From Treponema peruense (GTDB taxonomy: Bacteria; Spirochaetota; Spirochaetia; Treponematales; Treponemataceae): a stretch of DNA of 64,000 nucleotides. Numbering within the stretch: position 1 is the first letter of the stretch; every line of letters starts with the position of its first letter. Both the position numbers and the translations under genes were made by a program. Shown here in pieces: positions 19,816 to 28,463 of the stretch. The notes below the pieces were generated by a model. It ran no database searches, was not told the DNA's origin, and saw only the letters and a list, made by a program, of their open reading frames with translations. The DNA is taken from the NCBI RefSeq assembly GCF_016117655.1, contig NZ_CP064936.1, positions 2,542,001 through 2,606,000 on the forward strand, written 5' to 3'.

Positions 19816-22800
19816 TATCGTTCTCCTTGTCAAAACCAGAACCTGCCTTATCGATCAGTTCCTGGTCTCTTTCAGTAAGGGCAATCTGTTTTCCCTTATC
19901 ATCATAGATAGTGAAATCCAACGCAAGACCGCGAAGTTCCTGTACCAAAACGTTGAATGATTCCGGAACTCCGATTGGAGCACTTGGATCACCCTTTACA
20001 ATTGATTCATAAACTTTAGAACGGCCGTTCATATCATCGGACTTGATTGTCATCATTTCCTGAAGTGTATTGGCTGCACCGTAAGCTTCAAGAGCCCAAA
20101 CTTCCATTTCTCCAAGACGCTGGCCTCCGAACTGGGCTTTTCCTCCCAACGGCTGCTGTGTAACAAGAGAATAAGGACCTGTTGAACGGGCATGCATCTT
20201 GTCGTCAACAAGGTGGTGAAGCTTCATAAAGTAAATTACACCGACAAAAATCGGGTTAACGAAAGTTTCACCGGTAAATCCGTCATGAACAAGCTGCTTA
20301 CAGTCAGAACTAAGTCCTGCTTCCTTAAGCTTTTCGGCAATCTGCTCCTGTGAAGGTGTCTGGAAAGCCGGGGAATTATAGAATTCATTCAGAACAAGAC
20401 CTGCACGGCCAAGTTCAGATTCCATAATCTGTCCGATATTCATACGTGAAGGAACACCAAGCGGGTTAAGACAAACATCAAGCGGGGTACCGTCATCGAG
20501 GTAAGGCATGTCTTCTACAGGAAGAATTCTTGCAACAACTCCCTTATTTCCGTGGCGTCCGGCCATCTTATCACCAACAACAAGCTTTCTCTTGTCGGCA
20601 ATAACAACTTTGACTACTTCATCAACACCGGGGTTAAGTTCGTCGCCTTCTGTTCTCTTGAGACGCTGGATGTCAATTACAACACCCTGAACTCCGTGCG
20701 GAAGACGAAGTGAAGTATCGCGTACTTCTTTTGCCTTTTCACCGAAGATTGAATTCAACAGTTTGAATTCCGGAGTTGTCTCTGTTTCACTCTTTGGAGT
20801 TACTTTTCCAACAAGAATATCTCCTGAGCGAACTTTTGCACCTACACGGACAATACCTTCTGCATCAAGATTATCGAGTGTCTTTTCTGCAGTATTCGGA
20901 ACATCGCGCGTAATCTTTTCGGGACCAAGCTTTGTTTCGCGGATTTCTGTCTGGAACTCATGAATATGTACAGAAGTGTACATATCTTCTTTTACAACAC
21001 GCTGGCTGATAAGAACAGCATCCTCGTAGTTGTATCCATTCCACGGAACGAATCCGACAAGAATATTTCTTCCGAGTGCAAGCTCACCGTTGAAAGTAGC
21101 AGGTCCGTCTGCAAGAACGTCACCCTTCTTTACTTTTTCGCCAACCTGAACAGTCGGTCTCTGGTGGTTACATGTATCACTGTTTGTTTTCTGGTACTTA
21201 AGGAGAGGATACTCATCAAGTTCACCGGCCTTTGCACCTGTCGGTTTAACCTTTACAAGGTCACTTTCTACCCAGACTACTTCTCCATCGCGTTTTGCCT
21301 TGATAAGAACACCAGAATCATAAGCAGTCTTCTGTTCCATACCTGTACCTACATGAGGAGGTTCCGGGAAAAGAAGAGGAACTGCCTGACGCTGCATGTT
21401 ACAACCCATCAAAGCACGGTTAGCATCGTCGTGTTCAAGGAACGGAACAAGGGAAGCAGAAACAGAAATTACCTGACGTGGAGAAACATCCATGTACTGG
21501 ATATCCTTCGGAGAACGGCTGGTATAGTCACCGCGCTGGCGGCATGAAACCAGATCAGTCGGGAAAGATCCGTCGGGCTTCATGCCTTCTGTAACCTGTC
21601 CGATAGAATACTTGTCTTCGTCCATAGCTGAAAGGTAATCAACTTCGTTTGTGGCCTTTCCGTCAACAACACGACGGTACGGTTCTTCGAGAAATCCATA
21701 CTCATTGACACGTGTAAAGATAGCGAGTGAAACAATAAGACCAATGTTCGGTCCTTCAGGAGTTTCAATCGGGCACATACGTCCATAATGTGTGTAGTGA
21801 ACGTCACGAACTTCGAAACCTGCACGGTCTCTTGAAAGTCCGCCCGGTCCCAAAGCGTTAAGACGGCGTTTGTGTGTAAGTTCGGCAAGCGGATTACACT
21901 GATCCATAAACTGTGAAAGCTGTGATGAACCAAAGAACTCTTTTATAGAAGAAACAATTGGTTTTATTGAAATAAGATCCTGCGGCTTAAGTGTCTCAGT
22001 TTCTTTAAGATTCATTCTGTCTTTGGCAATGCGTTCCATGCGGGCAAATGCGGTCTTGAACTGATTTGTAAGAAGTTCTCCTACAGAACGTACACGGCGG
22101 TTACCAAGGTGATCAATATCATCAAGAGGTTCGTCGCCTACATAAATTTCTATAAGATGCTTCATTGTCTGAATAATATCTTCCTTTATAAGGGTAAGAT
22201 CATCAACAGGCTCGGCATAGTCAAACTTTTTGTTAAGCTTGTAACGTCCAACGCGACCCAAATCATAGCGACGAAGGCTAAAGAACATGCTTGTAAGATC
22301 TTTTTCGGCAGCCTCAACAGTAATAGGCTCTCCCGGCATAAGAACAGCATAAACCTTGGAAATACAGTCTTCCTTTGAAGGCTCATCTGTAGCATTGGCT
22401 CCGTCCTTAACAAAGATAATTTCTTCACGCTCAAAGCAGTTAACAATCATCTCACTGTCAAGTGAAGGATTTCTTTCTTCCTTGCTTTCGGGATGTTTTT
22501 TTGCATTGAACTTGATTACAGAAATCTTCTTTACGCCGTTTACAACAAGATCATCTATGTCATGGGGGTGAAGTTTTTCACCCGCGCGGAACAATCTGTT
22601 TTCTTCGCCTGTAGACTCATCTTTTATAACAACAGCATCTGCAAGAACTTTTCCTACAAGTTCATCACGCTTTGCTGAATCAGAAGGAACATCAACTTCT
22701 TCTGTAAGATAGAAGCAGCGGATTATTTCTTCACGGGTTGAATATCCAAGTGCACGAAGGAAAATAGTTCCCAAAATCTTCTTTTTGCGGTCGATTTTTG

Positions 22801-23365
22801 CGTATATAAGTTCTTTTTTCTGGTCAATTTCAAATTCAAGCCATGATCCGCGGTACGGAATAATGCGGCTGGAATAAACATTTTTCTCATGCTGGAAAAT
22901 AACTCCAGGAGAACGGTGAATCTGGCTTACAACTACACGCTCAGCTCCGTTAATTACGAAGGTTCCGCGGTCTGTCATAAGAGGGATATCACCCATATAA
23001 ATATCTTTCTGAAGAATCGCTCCAGATTCCTTGAAGTTAAGATTGATGCGTGCCTTAAGCGGAACAGCATAAGTCAATCCCTTCTTCTTACATTCAAGTT
23101 CGCTGAACTTTATGTTGGCATAATCCAACTCATAAAATTCATATTCGAGAGTCATGTCGCCGGCAGGACTTTCAATCGGGAAAGTCGAAGTGAAGACTTC
23201 CTGAAGCCCCTGATTCAATAACGGCTCATTTTTATCCAGTCTTTCTTTCTGAATGAATTCCTCGTATGAAGAAAGCTGAATGTCGATAAGATTGGGAAGT
23301 TCCATGAAATCCTGGATATCTTTTCCAATATACTGACGTACAATCTTTTTGCTCTTTGCGAACAT
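19808..23365 (-). CDS. rpoB: RNA polymerase beta subunit
   Basis: 1185 residues from the ATG at 23365 ([16 protein letters not shown]); in-frame codons further up lack family match. Rifampicin cluster I is seen as [19 protein letters not shown] followed by [10 protein letters not shown]. The Asn in RRLN is residue 503 and equals E. coli Ser531, a change known to go with natural rifampicin resistance in Treponema and Borrelia. Position E. coli 518 is Cys and 522 is Ala. Preceded by a hairpin-bearing spacer after rplL. Confidence 0.98.
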   Translation of the reverse strand: MFAKSKKIVRQYIGKDIQDFMELPNLIDIQLSSYEEFIQKERLDKNEPLLNQGLQEVFTSTFPIESPAGDMTLEYEFYELDYANIKFSELECKKKGLTYAVPLKARINLNFKESGAILQKDIYMGDIPLMTDRGTFVINGAERVVVSQIHRSPGVIFQHEKNVYSSRIIPYRGSWLEFEIDQKKELIYAKIDRKKKILGTIFLRALGYSTREEIIRCFYLTEEVDVPSDSAKRDELVGKVLADAVVIKDESTGEENRLFRAGEKLHPHDIDDLVVNGVKKISVIKFNAKKHPESKEERNPSLDSEMIVNCFEREEIIFVKDGANATDEPSKEDCISKVYAVLMPGEPITVEAAEKDLTSMFFSLRRYDLGRVGRYKLNKKFDYAEPVDDLTLIKEDIIQTMKHLIEIYVGDEPLDDIDHLGNRRVRSVGELLTNQFKTAFARMERIAKDRMNLKETETLKPQDLISIKPIVSSIKEFFGSSQLSQFMDQCNPLAELTHKRRLNALGPGGLSRDRAGFEVRDVHYTHYGRMCPIETPEGPNIGLIVSLAIFTRVNEYGFLEEPYRRVVDGKATNEVDYLSAMDEDKYSIGQVTEGMKPDGSFPTDLVSCRQRGDYTSRSPKDIQYMDVSPRQVISVSASLVPFLEHDDANRALMGCNMQRQAVPLLFPEPPHVGTGMEQKTAYDSGVLIKAKRDGEVVWVESDLVKVKPTGAKAGELDEYPLLKYQKTNSDTCNHQRPTVQVGEKVKKGDVLADGPATFNGELALGRNILVGFVPWNGYNYEDAVLISQRVVKEDMYTSVHIHEFQTEIRETKLGPEKITRDVPNTAEKTLDNLDAEGIVRVGAKVRSGDILVGKVTPKSETETTPEFKLLNSIFGEKAKEVRDTSLRLPHGVQGVVIDIQRLKRTEGDELNPGVDEVVKVVIADKRKLVVGDKMAGRHGNKGVVARILPVEDMPYLDDGTPLDVCLNPLGVPSRMNIGQIMESELGRAGLVLNEFYNSPAFQTPSQEQIAEKLKEAGLSSDCKQLVHDGFTGETFVNPIFVGVIYFMKLHHLVDDKMHARSTGPYSLVTQQPLGGKAQFGGQRLGEMEVWALEAYGAANTLQEMMTIKSDDMNGRSKVYESIVKGDPSAPIGVPESFNVLVQELRGLALDFTIYDDKGKQIALTERDQELIDKAGSGFDKENDNA

Positions 23366-23519
23366 TAAATACCTCTGCGGTGTTAAAAACTGGTACACCC
23401 GGAACTGCTACAAGCAAAAACTTTGCTCAGCACAAGAACCGGTGTCCTGACAGACGTTTCAGTCCGTTTGCAGAAAGGGCGCGTCACTTCTTCTGACTAA
23501 TGGTGTTTTATGACGCCTA

Positions 23520-23553
23520 AAGCTTCAGGAAAGATACAACTTCCCTGAAGCTT
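23520..23553 (-). promoter_or_regulatory. rplL-rpoB intergenic hairpin (possible attenuator)
   Basis: Perfect 10-base stem AAGCTTCAGG (23520-23529) with CCTGAAGCTT (23544-23553), 14-base loop, in the 266-base gap between rplL and rpoB. No clear U-run follows. In many bacteria this gap holds a partial terminator or an RNase III site that lowers rpoBC relative to rplJL; the same role is inferred. Confidence 0.6.
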
Positions 23554-23631
23554 GATTTTCAAGTTTTGAGTAATCAACCCCGGCAAGCCGGGATCATATT
23601 ATGTAAATCTTGATGCGTTAAAGCGAACAAA

Positions 23632-24006
23632 TTATTTCTTGCTTGCCTTTCCGCCGGCTGCTTCGATGTCAGCAACGATCTTGTCAGCATCAGCCTTGGA
23701 AACACCTTCCTTAAGAACCTTCGGTGCGCCTTCAACAAGAGCTTTTGCTTCACCAAGTCCAAGACCTGTAATTGCGCGAACAGCCTTGATAACTGCAATT
23801 TTCTTTGCAGCGTCAACTGACTCGAGTGTTACAGTGAACTCTGTCTGCTCTTCAGCAGCAGCTGCAGGACCAGCAGCAGCAACAGCAACAGGAGCTGCGG
23901 CAGAAACGCCGAACTTTTCTTCCATTGCCTTTACGAGATCAGCGGCCTGCTGAACTGTCATGTTTGCGATTGCTTCAAGAATTTCATCATTTGTGAGAGC
24001 TGCCAT
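23632..24006 (-). CDS. rplL: 50S ribosomal protein L7/L12 (bL12)
   Basis: Stalk protein that recruits translation GTPases. 124 residues from the ATG at 24006, with GGAG 8 bases upstream. N-terminal dimer domain ([18 protein letters not shown]), Ala/Pro hinge at about 45-60, and the C-terminal domain [21 protein letters not shown]. Separated from rplJ by 160 bases. Confidence 0.97.
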   Translation of the reverse strand: MAALTNDEILEAIANMTVQQAADLVKAMEEKFGVSAAAPVAVAAAGPAAAAEEQTEFTVTLESVDAAKKIAVIKAVRAITGLGLGEAKALVEGAPKVLKEGVSKADADKIVADIEAAGGKASKK

Positions 24007-24081
24007 ATTGTCTTCTCCATAAAATAAATTACGTTCCGCTACAGAAAGAAACAAACCATTTCTTTTTATCTGTATGACGGG

Positions 24082-24103
24082 TATACCGGACCATCCCGGT
24101 ATA
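24082..24103 (-). promoter_or_regulatory. Hairpin in rplJ-rplL spacer
   Basis: Perfect 8-base stem TATACCGG (24082-24089) with CCGGTATA (24096-24103) in the 160-base gap between rplJ and rplL. No U-run follows on the minus strand. It could stabilise the rplL message or mark a processing site. Confidence 0.4.
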
Positions 24104-24166
24104 TATCTGCGGACAGTCGACAGCTATGAAGCCTGACCGCAGTTACAAAAAGAACCTTTACCGTGC

Positions 24167-24766
24167 TTACTCAGCAGCAGGTGCAGGTGCGGCTTCAGCA
24201 GCAGGTGCCTCAGCAGCGGGTTCAGATGCAGGTGCCGCTTCTGCAGCAGGAGCACTGTCTCCCTCGTTCTGTTTCTTTTCAACATATGCCTGCAATGTTC
24301 CGGCAAGTTTGCGTGCAGGACCATTGATAGCAGACATAATCATAGCAATAAGCTGCTTCTTTCCTGGGAGCTTTGAGAAAGCTTCGATCTTTGCAGCATC
24401 ATAAAGTTCGTTTTCTACCCAAGCGCCCTTTACTACGAGAGTAGGAGCTTCTTTTGTGAAATCGAACATTACTTTTGCAGCTTCGTTAGCTTCTTCACCA
24501 ACCATAGCAATTGCTGTTGGTCCTGAAAGATATTCAGCTACAGCGTCGTTCTTCATTTCGTCGAAAGCTACGCGGGCAAAAGTGTTTTTAATAACCTTAA
24601 GCTGTGCGTTCTTTTCGCGAAGTGAATGGCGAAGCTTTGTAATCTGCTCTACAGAAAGTCCGCGGTAGTCAATAAAAATAAAATTGCTGTAACTGCTGAG
24701 TACTTTCTTAGCATCTTCAATAGCAGCTGTTTTTGCAGCCTGGAATTTCTTTGCCATTATAGCCAT
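24167..24766 (-). CDS. rplJ: 50S ribosomal protein L10 (uL10)
   Basis: Stalk base that carries L7/L12 dimers; with L12 it represses its own operon in E. coli. 199 residues from the ATG at 24766, which shares a base with the rplA stop and follows AAGGAGG. Longer than the usual 165-180 because of a low-complexity C-terminal tail rich in Ala, Pro and Glu (from about residue 172). Core pieces YRGLSVEQITKLRHSLR and VKNTFARVA-like VIKNTFARVAF are normal. Confidence 0.96.
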   Translation of the reverse strand: MAIMAKKFQAAKTAAIEDAKKVLSSYSNFIFIDYRGLSVEQITKLRHSLREKNAQLKVIKNTFARVAFDEMKNDAVAEYLSGPTAIAMVGEEANEAAKVMFDFTKEAPTLVVKGAWVENELYDAAKIEAFSKLPGKKQLIAMIMSAINGPARKLAGTLQAYVEKKQNEGDSAPAAEAAPASEPAAEAPAAEAAPAPAAE

Positions 24767-25446
24767 TATTCTTCCTCCTTGAAGTCTACCCAAACGCCAG
24801 GACCCATAGAAGAACTAATGGACACAGAGCGTACGAAACCAGCCTTTGCATCTGCGGGCTTCTTGCGTTCAAGTTCAGTAAGGAATGTAGAAACGTTTTC
24901 TGCGGTGTCTTTTGCATCCATAGAAACCTTTCCTACCGGAATGTGTACTACTCCGCCCTTGTCGGCACGGAATTCTGTACGACCCTTCTTGAGTTCTGCA
25001 ACAGCCTGTGCGATGTTGGGAGTAACAGTACCTGTCTTTGGGTTAGGCATAAGACCCTTGCGGCCCAAAACCATACCAAGACGACCAACATCCTTCATCA
25101 TGTCAGGAGTAGCTACAGCAACGTCAAAGTCGAGCCAGCCGCCCTTTACCTTGTCGATGTACTCTGTTGAACCTGCATATGTGGCACCAGCTTCCAAAGC
25201 TTCCTTTACACGATCTTCCTTACAGAAAACAAGAACGCGCTTTTCACCGGTAAACTGATGGGGGAATACGAGTGTATCACGAACAGTCTGGTTCTTCTCA
25301 AGGCGAAGAGTTACAGAAAGTTCTACAGTCTCGTCAAACTTTACGTAGTGAAGATCCTTCACAAGCTGACAAGCTTCTGTAACACCATAGTGCTTTGTTA
25401 CATCGTACTTTTCCAATGCTGCGAGGTATTTCTTTCCGTGCTTCAT
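24766..25446 (-). CDS. rplA: 50S ribosomal protein L1 (uL1)
   Basis: E-site stalk protein; in E. coli it represses the L11-L1 operon. 226 residues, [15 protein letters not shown] at the start and the hallmark GRKGLMPNPKTGTVTPNIAQAV shown here as GRKGLMPNPKTGTV. Both ends overlap neighbours by one base (TAATG), which points to coupled translation from rplK to rplJ. Confidence 0.97.
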   Translation of the reverse strand: MKHGKKYLAALEKYDVTKHYGVTEACQLVKDLHYVKFDETVELSVTLRLEKNQTVRDTLVFPHQFTGEKRVLVFCKEDRVKEALEAGATYAGSTEYIDKVKGGWLDFDVAVATPDMMKDVGRLGMVLGRKGLMPNPKTGTVTPNIAQAVAELKKGRTEFRADKGGVVHIPVGKVSMDAKDTAENVSTFLTELERKKPADAKAGFVRSVSISSSMGPGVWVDFKEEE

Positions 25447-25880
25447 TATTCAGCCTCCACTTCTACACCCATACTGCGTGCAGTACCGGCGATAGTTTTC
25501 TTTGCAGCCTCAATATCATTTGCATTAAGGTCAGGAAGCTTCTGAGCTGCGATTTCCTCAAGACTCTTGCGTGAGAGAGTTCCTACCTTGTCGCGAAGCG
25601 GATTGCCGGAACCCTTCTGAATTCCGACAGCCTTCTTGATAAGAACAGCTGCTGGCGGTGTCTTAAGAATGAATGTGTAAGATTTATCCTGATATACAGT
25701 GATAACTACAGGGATGATAAGTCCCTTTTCCATGCTCTTTGTTCTGTCATTGAATTCCTGCACGAACTTAGGTGCTGAAACTCCATGAGGTCCAAGAGCT
25801 GGTCCAATTGGCGGGGCCGGCGTTGCAGATCCTGCGGGACACTGCAGTTTGATGATTGCCGTAACCTTTTTTGTGGCCAT
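25446..25880 (-). CDS. rplK: 50S ribosomal protein L11 (uL11)
   Basis: GTPase-centre protein, needed for RelA activation in other bacteria. 144 residues with the Pro-rich N-terminal domain [18 protein letters not shown] and the C-terminal rRNA-binding part. First ribosomal gene after nusG, with a folded leader just upstream. Confidence 0.97.
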   Translation of the reverse strand: MATKKVTAIIKLQCPAGSATPAPPIGPALGPHGVSAPKFVQEFNDRTKSMEKGLIIPVVITVYQDKSYTFILKTPPAAVLIKKAVGIQKGSGNPLRDKVGTLSRKSLEEIAAQKLPDLNANDIEAAKKTIAGTARSMGVEVEAE

Positions 25881-25907
25881 ATTGTATCTCCTTAAATTGG
25901 TGTGGGT

Positions 25908-25952
25908 GTCCGTAAAGCCGGTACCCTAGCGAAGCGCCTATGTCCAACGGAC
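25908..25952 (-). promoter_or_regulatory. Folded leader before rplK
   Basis: In the 187-base gap between nusG and rplK, arms GTCCGT (25908-25913) and ACGGAC (25947-25952) enclose a smaller stem around CTAGCGAAGCGCCTA. It ends about 30 bases before the rplK start. By position and shape it is a candidate L1 or L10 control site; no consensus could be tested. Confidence 0.5.
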
Positions 25953-26067
25953 TTACACTTCTCCCAAAATTAGAAAAAGGTGTATCCACAGAGGATCACC
26001 GAATTCTCTCAAAGAACAAGACACAAAAGCCCACCACATGAATAGCGGCAGGCCGTGCTGAAACAGA

Positions 26068-26625
26068 TTATATTTTCTCTACCTGAAGAATATCGACTTC
26101 TACAGGTGTTGCGCGTCCAAAAATCTGAACATTGACACGCAACTTGTTTTTTTCTGCATTAACGTCTTCTATCGCACCGCTAAAACTTGCGAAAGGACCT
26201 TCTGTAATCTTAACCTGGTCTCCAATCTCAAAGTTCTGCTTGATACGGACTGACTTTTCGCCCTTAAGCTCGCCTGCAGCCTGAAGAAGATTTTTTGCTT
26301 CATCGGCAGAAATCGGACGGGGACGTTCTGAAGGATTTGTTCCTACAAAACCTGTAACACCCTGAATACGGCGAATCTGCGCACATGTATTCTTCCAGCC
26401 GACCTGAGGAAGATCCATCTCTATCATGATGTATCCTGGAAGAATCAGATTGTTGCGGGTATGTTTCTTACCATTGCGTACATCTACAACTTCTTCTGTC
26501 GGAACTTTAATCTGAAGAACAACAGCAGGATCAAGTTTGTTTTCTGCCAGAAGTGTATTGAGCGTACGATTGATTTTTTGTTCGTAACCTGTATATGTAT
26601 GAAGGATATACCAGCTTCTTGCCAT
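26068..26625 (-). CDS. nusG: Transcription factor NusG
   Basis: Links RNA polymerase to Rho or to the ribosome. 185 residues: NGN domain (SWYILHTYTGYEQKI, PGYIMIEM, VTGFVG) and a C-terminal KOW domain (IGDQVKITEGPFASFSGAIEDV). Follows secE by 13 bases. A separate NusG domain II protein is encoded at 31510. Confidence 0.97.
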   Translation of the reverse strand: MARSWYILHTYTGYEQKINRTLNTLLAENKLDPAVVLQIKVPTEEVVDVRNGKKHTRNNLILPGYIMIEMDLPQVGWKNTCAQIRRIQGVTGFVGTNPSERPRPISADEAKNLLQAAGELKGEKSVRIKQNFEIGDQVKITEGPFASFSGAIEDVNAEKNKLRVNVQIFGRATPVEVDILQVEKI

Positions 26626-26638
26626 CAGTCTGTCCTAC

Positions 26639-26818
26639 CTAGAAAATAAGACGCAGACCTTCTGTAAACAACCAGTCAAGAAGGCCAAGAATAAGAGCAA
26701 CAACAATAGTAGAAATGAAAACAACTTTTACTGAAGAAAGAACTTCGCTACGGGTAGGCCACACAACTTTCTTTAATTCACCTACACACTCTTTGCAAAA
26801 CTGTCGAATCTTACCCAT
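26639..26818 (-). CDS. secE: Preprotein translocase subunit SecE
   Basis: 59 residues with one membrane segment at the C-terminus, the minimal SecE form. KKVVWPTRSEV is the conserved amphipathic motif that contacts SecY. The ATG at 26818 is 7 bases from GAGG; another ATG two codons upstream abuts the site. Sits between tRNA-Trp and nusG. Confidence 0.95.
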   Translation of the reverse strand: MGKIRQFCKECVGELKKVVWPTRSEVLSSVKVVFISTIVVALILGLLDWLFTEGLRLIF

Positions 26819-26846
26819 TTTCATCCTCTATATCTTGAAAATTTTA

Positions 26847-26919
26847 CAGGCCAGGCAGGACTCGAACCCGCGACAACCGGTTTTGGAGACCGGGACTCTA
26901 CCAACTGAGCTACTGACCT
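26847..26919 (-). tRNA. trnW: tRNA-Trp (CCA)
   Basis: Complete cloverleaf on the minus strand: acceptor AGGTCAG with CTGGCCT (one G-U), D arm with GTAGCTC, anticodon loop CTCCAAA giving CCA, T loop GTTCGAGTC. Discriminator G. The terminal CCA is not encoded. It lies in the operon between rpmG and secE. Confidence 0.95.
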
Positions 26920-26965
26920 AGATATAACAAGATCTTCTCTATTGAAAAGACCGTGGTATAAGTTT

Positions 26966-27142
26966 TTATTTTGCCTTTGTTTCTTTGTGCAGAATTTCCT
27001 TGCGGCAGAACGGGCAATACTTATTCTTTTCAAGTTTACCGGTGATGTTTTTGCGGTTCTTGTATGTTGTATAATTCTTGCGCTTGCACTCCGTGCACTG
27101 TAAGGCTATGATTTCTACGGCTGACTTTTTCTTGCTTGCCAT
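26966..27142 (-). CDS. rpmG: 50S ribosomal protein L33 (bL33), zinc form
   Basis: 58 residues, starting [19 protein letters not shown]. Two Cys-x2-Cys pairs (CTEC and CPFC) make this the zinc-binding form. AAGGAG stands 7 bases before the ATG. It lies between the two tRNA genes in the same orientation, an order often seen upstream of secE-nusG. Confidence 0.95.
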   Translation of the reverse strand: MASKKKSAVEIIALQCTECKRKNYTTYKNRKNITGKLEKNKYCPFCRKEILHKETKAK

Positions 27143-27170
27143 GACCTTGCTCCTTAAAAATTTTATTGAA

Positions 27171-27243
27171 AGCTCCCGAGCGGAATCGGACCGCTGACCT
27201 CATCGTTACCAACGATGTGCTCTACCGACTGAGCTACAAGAGC
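27171..27243 (-). tRNA. trnT: tRNA-Thr (GGT)
   Basis: Complete cloverleaf on the minus strand: acceptor GCTCTTG with CGGGAGC, D arm with GTAGCTC, anticodon stem CATCG/CGATG with loop TTGGTAA giving GGT, T arm with TTCCG-type loop GGTCCGATTCC. Discriminator T. The CCA end is not encoded. First gene after the promoter at 27264-27292. Confidence 0.95.
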
Positions 27244-27263
27244 GTTACAATATGCGTTTTGTT

Positions 27264-27292
27264 ACTATACAGAAATTAAAACTTTATGTCAA
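27264..27292 (-). promoter_or_regulatory. Predicted promoter of the tRNA-Thr/rpmG/secE/nusG operon
   Basis: Minus-strand -35 TTGACA (27287-27292, perfect), 17-base spacer, -10 TATAGT (27264-27269). The start site would fall about 13 bases before tRNA-Thr. It probably drives the cluster on into rplK and beyond. Confidence 0.75.
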
Positions 27293-27344
27293 TATAAACA
27301 TCGTTCAAACAGACATAAATTCAATAAATATCTGGAATTCGGGC

Positions 27345-28205
27345 TTATTTTGAAGCTTCCTGGGTAAGAAGCGAACCTGCAGGAACAGACTTTGTTACCC
27401 AAGTATTTCCGCCTATGACACTTCCCTTTCCTATAATTGTTTCACCGCCAAGAATTGTTGCGTTTGCATAAATTGTCACATTGTCTTCTATAGTTGGGTG
27501 ACGCTTTTTGTCCATAAGCTCTTTTTTTACACTAAGCGCACCGAGCGTTACGCCCTGGTAAATTTTGACATTGTTACCGATAACACATGATTCTCCGATA
27601 ACTACGCCTGTTCCGTGGTCAATAAAAAAACTTTCACCTATTGTGGCACCCGGGTTTATGTCGATTCCGGTTTTTCCGTGCGCATATTCACTCATTATTC
27701 TGGGAATAACAGGAACGCCGCTTTTGCAGAGAAAATGCGCCACCCTGTAAACTGAAATTGCTTCAAGTCCGGGATAGGAAACTATTACTTCTTCATTTGA
27801 TTTTGCGGCCGGATCACCTGCAAAGGCTGCCTGTACGTCAAGCCCGATTTTTCTGCGGATTTCGGGAATTTCTTCTATTAATGCAATGGAAGCCTGTTCG
27901 GCAAGGTTAAAACAGTGTGACTGTTCAACAGCATCATCACGCACGATGAAAAAAAGCGCTTTTTTTATTTCGCGGGTAAGCATTCCGACTATGCGGTTTA
28001 CACGGGCGCCGGTTACAAATTTGAGCGTCATGGAATCCAGACTTTCATCTACTCTGTAACCGGGGAAAATAAGGGACTGAATATCCTGAAGAACATTTAT
28101 TACATTCTGGCGGTTGGGGAAATTTGCAGCTTCATCAAGGTTGATTCCGCCGTATTTCTGATAAGATTCAAGAATCTGCTCTACAGCATTGTCTATTTTA
28201 CTCAT
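27345..28205 (-). CDS. cysE: Serine O-acetyltransferase
   Basis: Makes O-acetylserine, the direct precursor of cysteine, from serine and acetyl-CoA. 286 residues from the ATG at 28205. A helical N-terminal domain of about 160 residues leads to a left-handed beta-helix of hexapeptide repeats; DHGTGVVIGE carries the catalytic His-Asp region and GALSVKKE the loop region of the family. The form with a long N-terminal domain resembles EpsC-type enzymes. Only 16 bases separate its start from a strong attenuator, so expression is probably set by read-through. Confidence 0.93.
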   Translation of the reverse strand: MSKIDNAVEQILESYQKYGGINLDEAANFPNRQNVINVLQDIQSLIFPGYRVDESLDSMTLKFVTGARVNRIVGMLTREIKKALFFIVRDDAVEQSHCFNLAEQASIALIEEIPEIRRKIGLDVQAAFAGDPAAKSNEEVIVSYPGLEAISVYRVAHFLCKSGVPVIPRIMSEYAHGKTGIDINPGATIGESFFIDHGTGVVIGESCVIGNNVKIYQGVTLGALSVKKELMDKKRHPTIEDNVTIYANATILGGETIIGKGSVIGGNTWVTKSVPAGSLLTQEASK

Positions 28206-28221
28206 GCGATTGCCCCCACGT

Positions 28222-28318
28222 AAAAAAAATAGAGGCGCCAAATGATAACATCACCCGGCGCCTCTACCGTGTGGTTTCCCACACATCGGAGAGAGTTTAT
28301 CAGCTTATTTACAAGCTG
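28222..28318 (-). promoter_or_regulatory. Leader RNA of cysE with terminator-type attenuator
   Basis: In transcript order: hairpin 1 (28313-28318 with 28301-28306, CAGCTT type), hairpin 2 (28279-28284 with 28269-28274, stem GTGTGG/CCACAC, loop GAAA), then a terminator whose stem is 28257-28266 with 28230-28239 (10 perfect pairs, extendable through G-U pairs to an inner TGAT/ATCA) followed by eight U (28229-28222). Bases CTCT (28290-28293 region) can pair with AGAG of the terminator arm around hairpin 2, a possible antiterminator. No T-box, SAM or other known class was recognised; the ligand is unknown. Confidence 0.7.
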
Positions 28319-28323
28319 GTTAT

Positions 28324-28352
28324 AATTTAACATAACACTAATAAAATGTCAA
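28324..28352 (-). promoter_or_regulatory. Predicted cysE promoter
   Basis: Minus-strand -35 TTGACA (28347-28352, perfect), 17-base spacer, -10 TAAATT (28324-28329). The transcript would start close to base 28317 and begin with leader hairpin 1. Confidence 0.65.
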
Positions 28353-28354
28353 GT

Positions 28355-28367
28355 TTTTGTTGACATT
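28355..28367 (+). repeat. Left 13-base direct repeat flanking the insertion
   Basis: TTTTGTTGACATT, found again at 31469-31481. Each copy lies 9 bases outside the matching 19-base inverted repeat. It may be a trace of the insertion, or two similar promoter -35 regions. Confidence 0.5.
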
Positions 28368-28376
28368 CAATAATTC

Positions 28377-28395
28377 AAAATAATTCAAAAGCGAT
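28377..28395 (+). repeat. Left 19-base terminal inverted repeat
   Basis: AAAATAATTCAAAAGCGAT, the exact reverse complement of 31441-31459. A partial extra copy of AATAATTC lies just outside it. Confidence 0.75.
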
Positions 28396-28407
28396 AAATG
28401 CTTTAAC

Positions 28408-28436
28408 TTGACAGAAAATATAATATAATATTAAAT
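28408..28436 (+). promoter_or_regulatory. Predicted promoter of the lipoprotein pair
   Basis: -35 TTGACA (28408-28413, perfect), 17-base spacer, -10 TTAAAT (28431-28436), inside the element just after the left inverted repeat. AGGAGAGG follows at 28451, so this message has a leader and a Shine-Dalgarno site. Confidence 0.6.
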
Positions 28437-28463
28437 ATAAAAAAAATGTTAGGAGAGGTTTTT

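Noticed and set aside
28236-28287. Possible leader peptide MCGKPHGRGAG in the cysE leader (one Cys codon)
   Set aside because: No Shine-Dalgarno site before it and only one Cys; too weak to call leader-peptide attenuation.
28222-28352. T-box or SAM riboswitch before cysE
   Set aside because: The T-box sequence and the SAM core motifs are not present; the leader is too short for a T-box.
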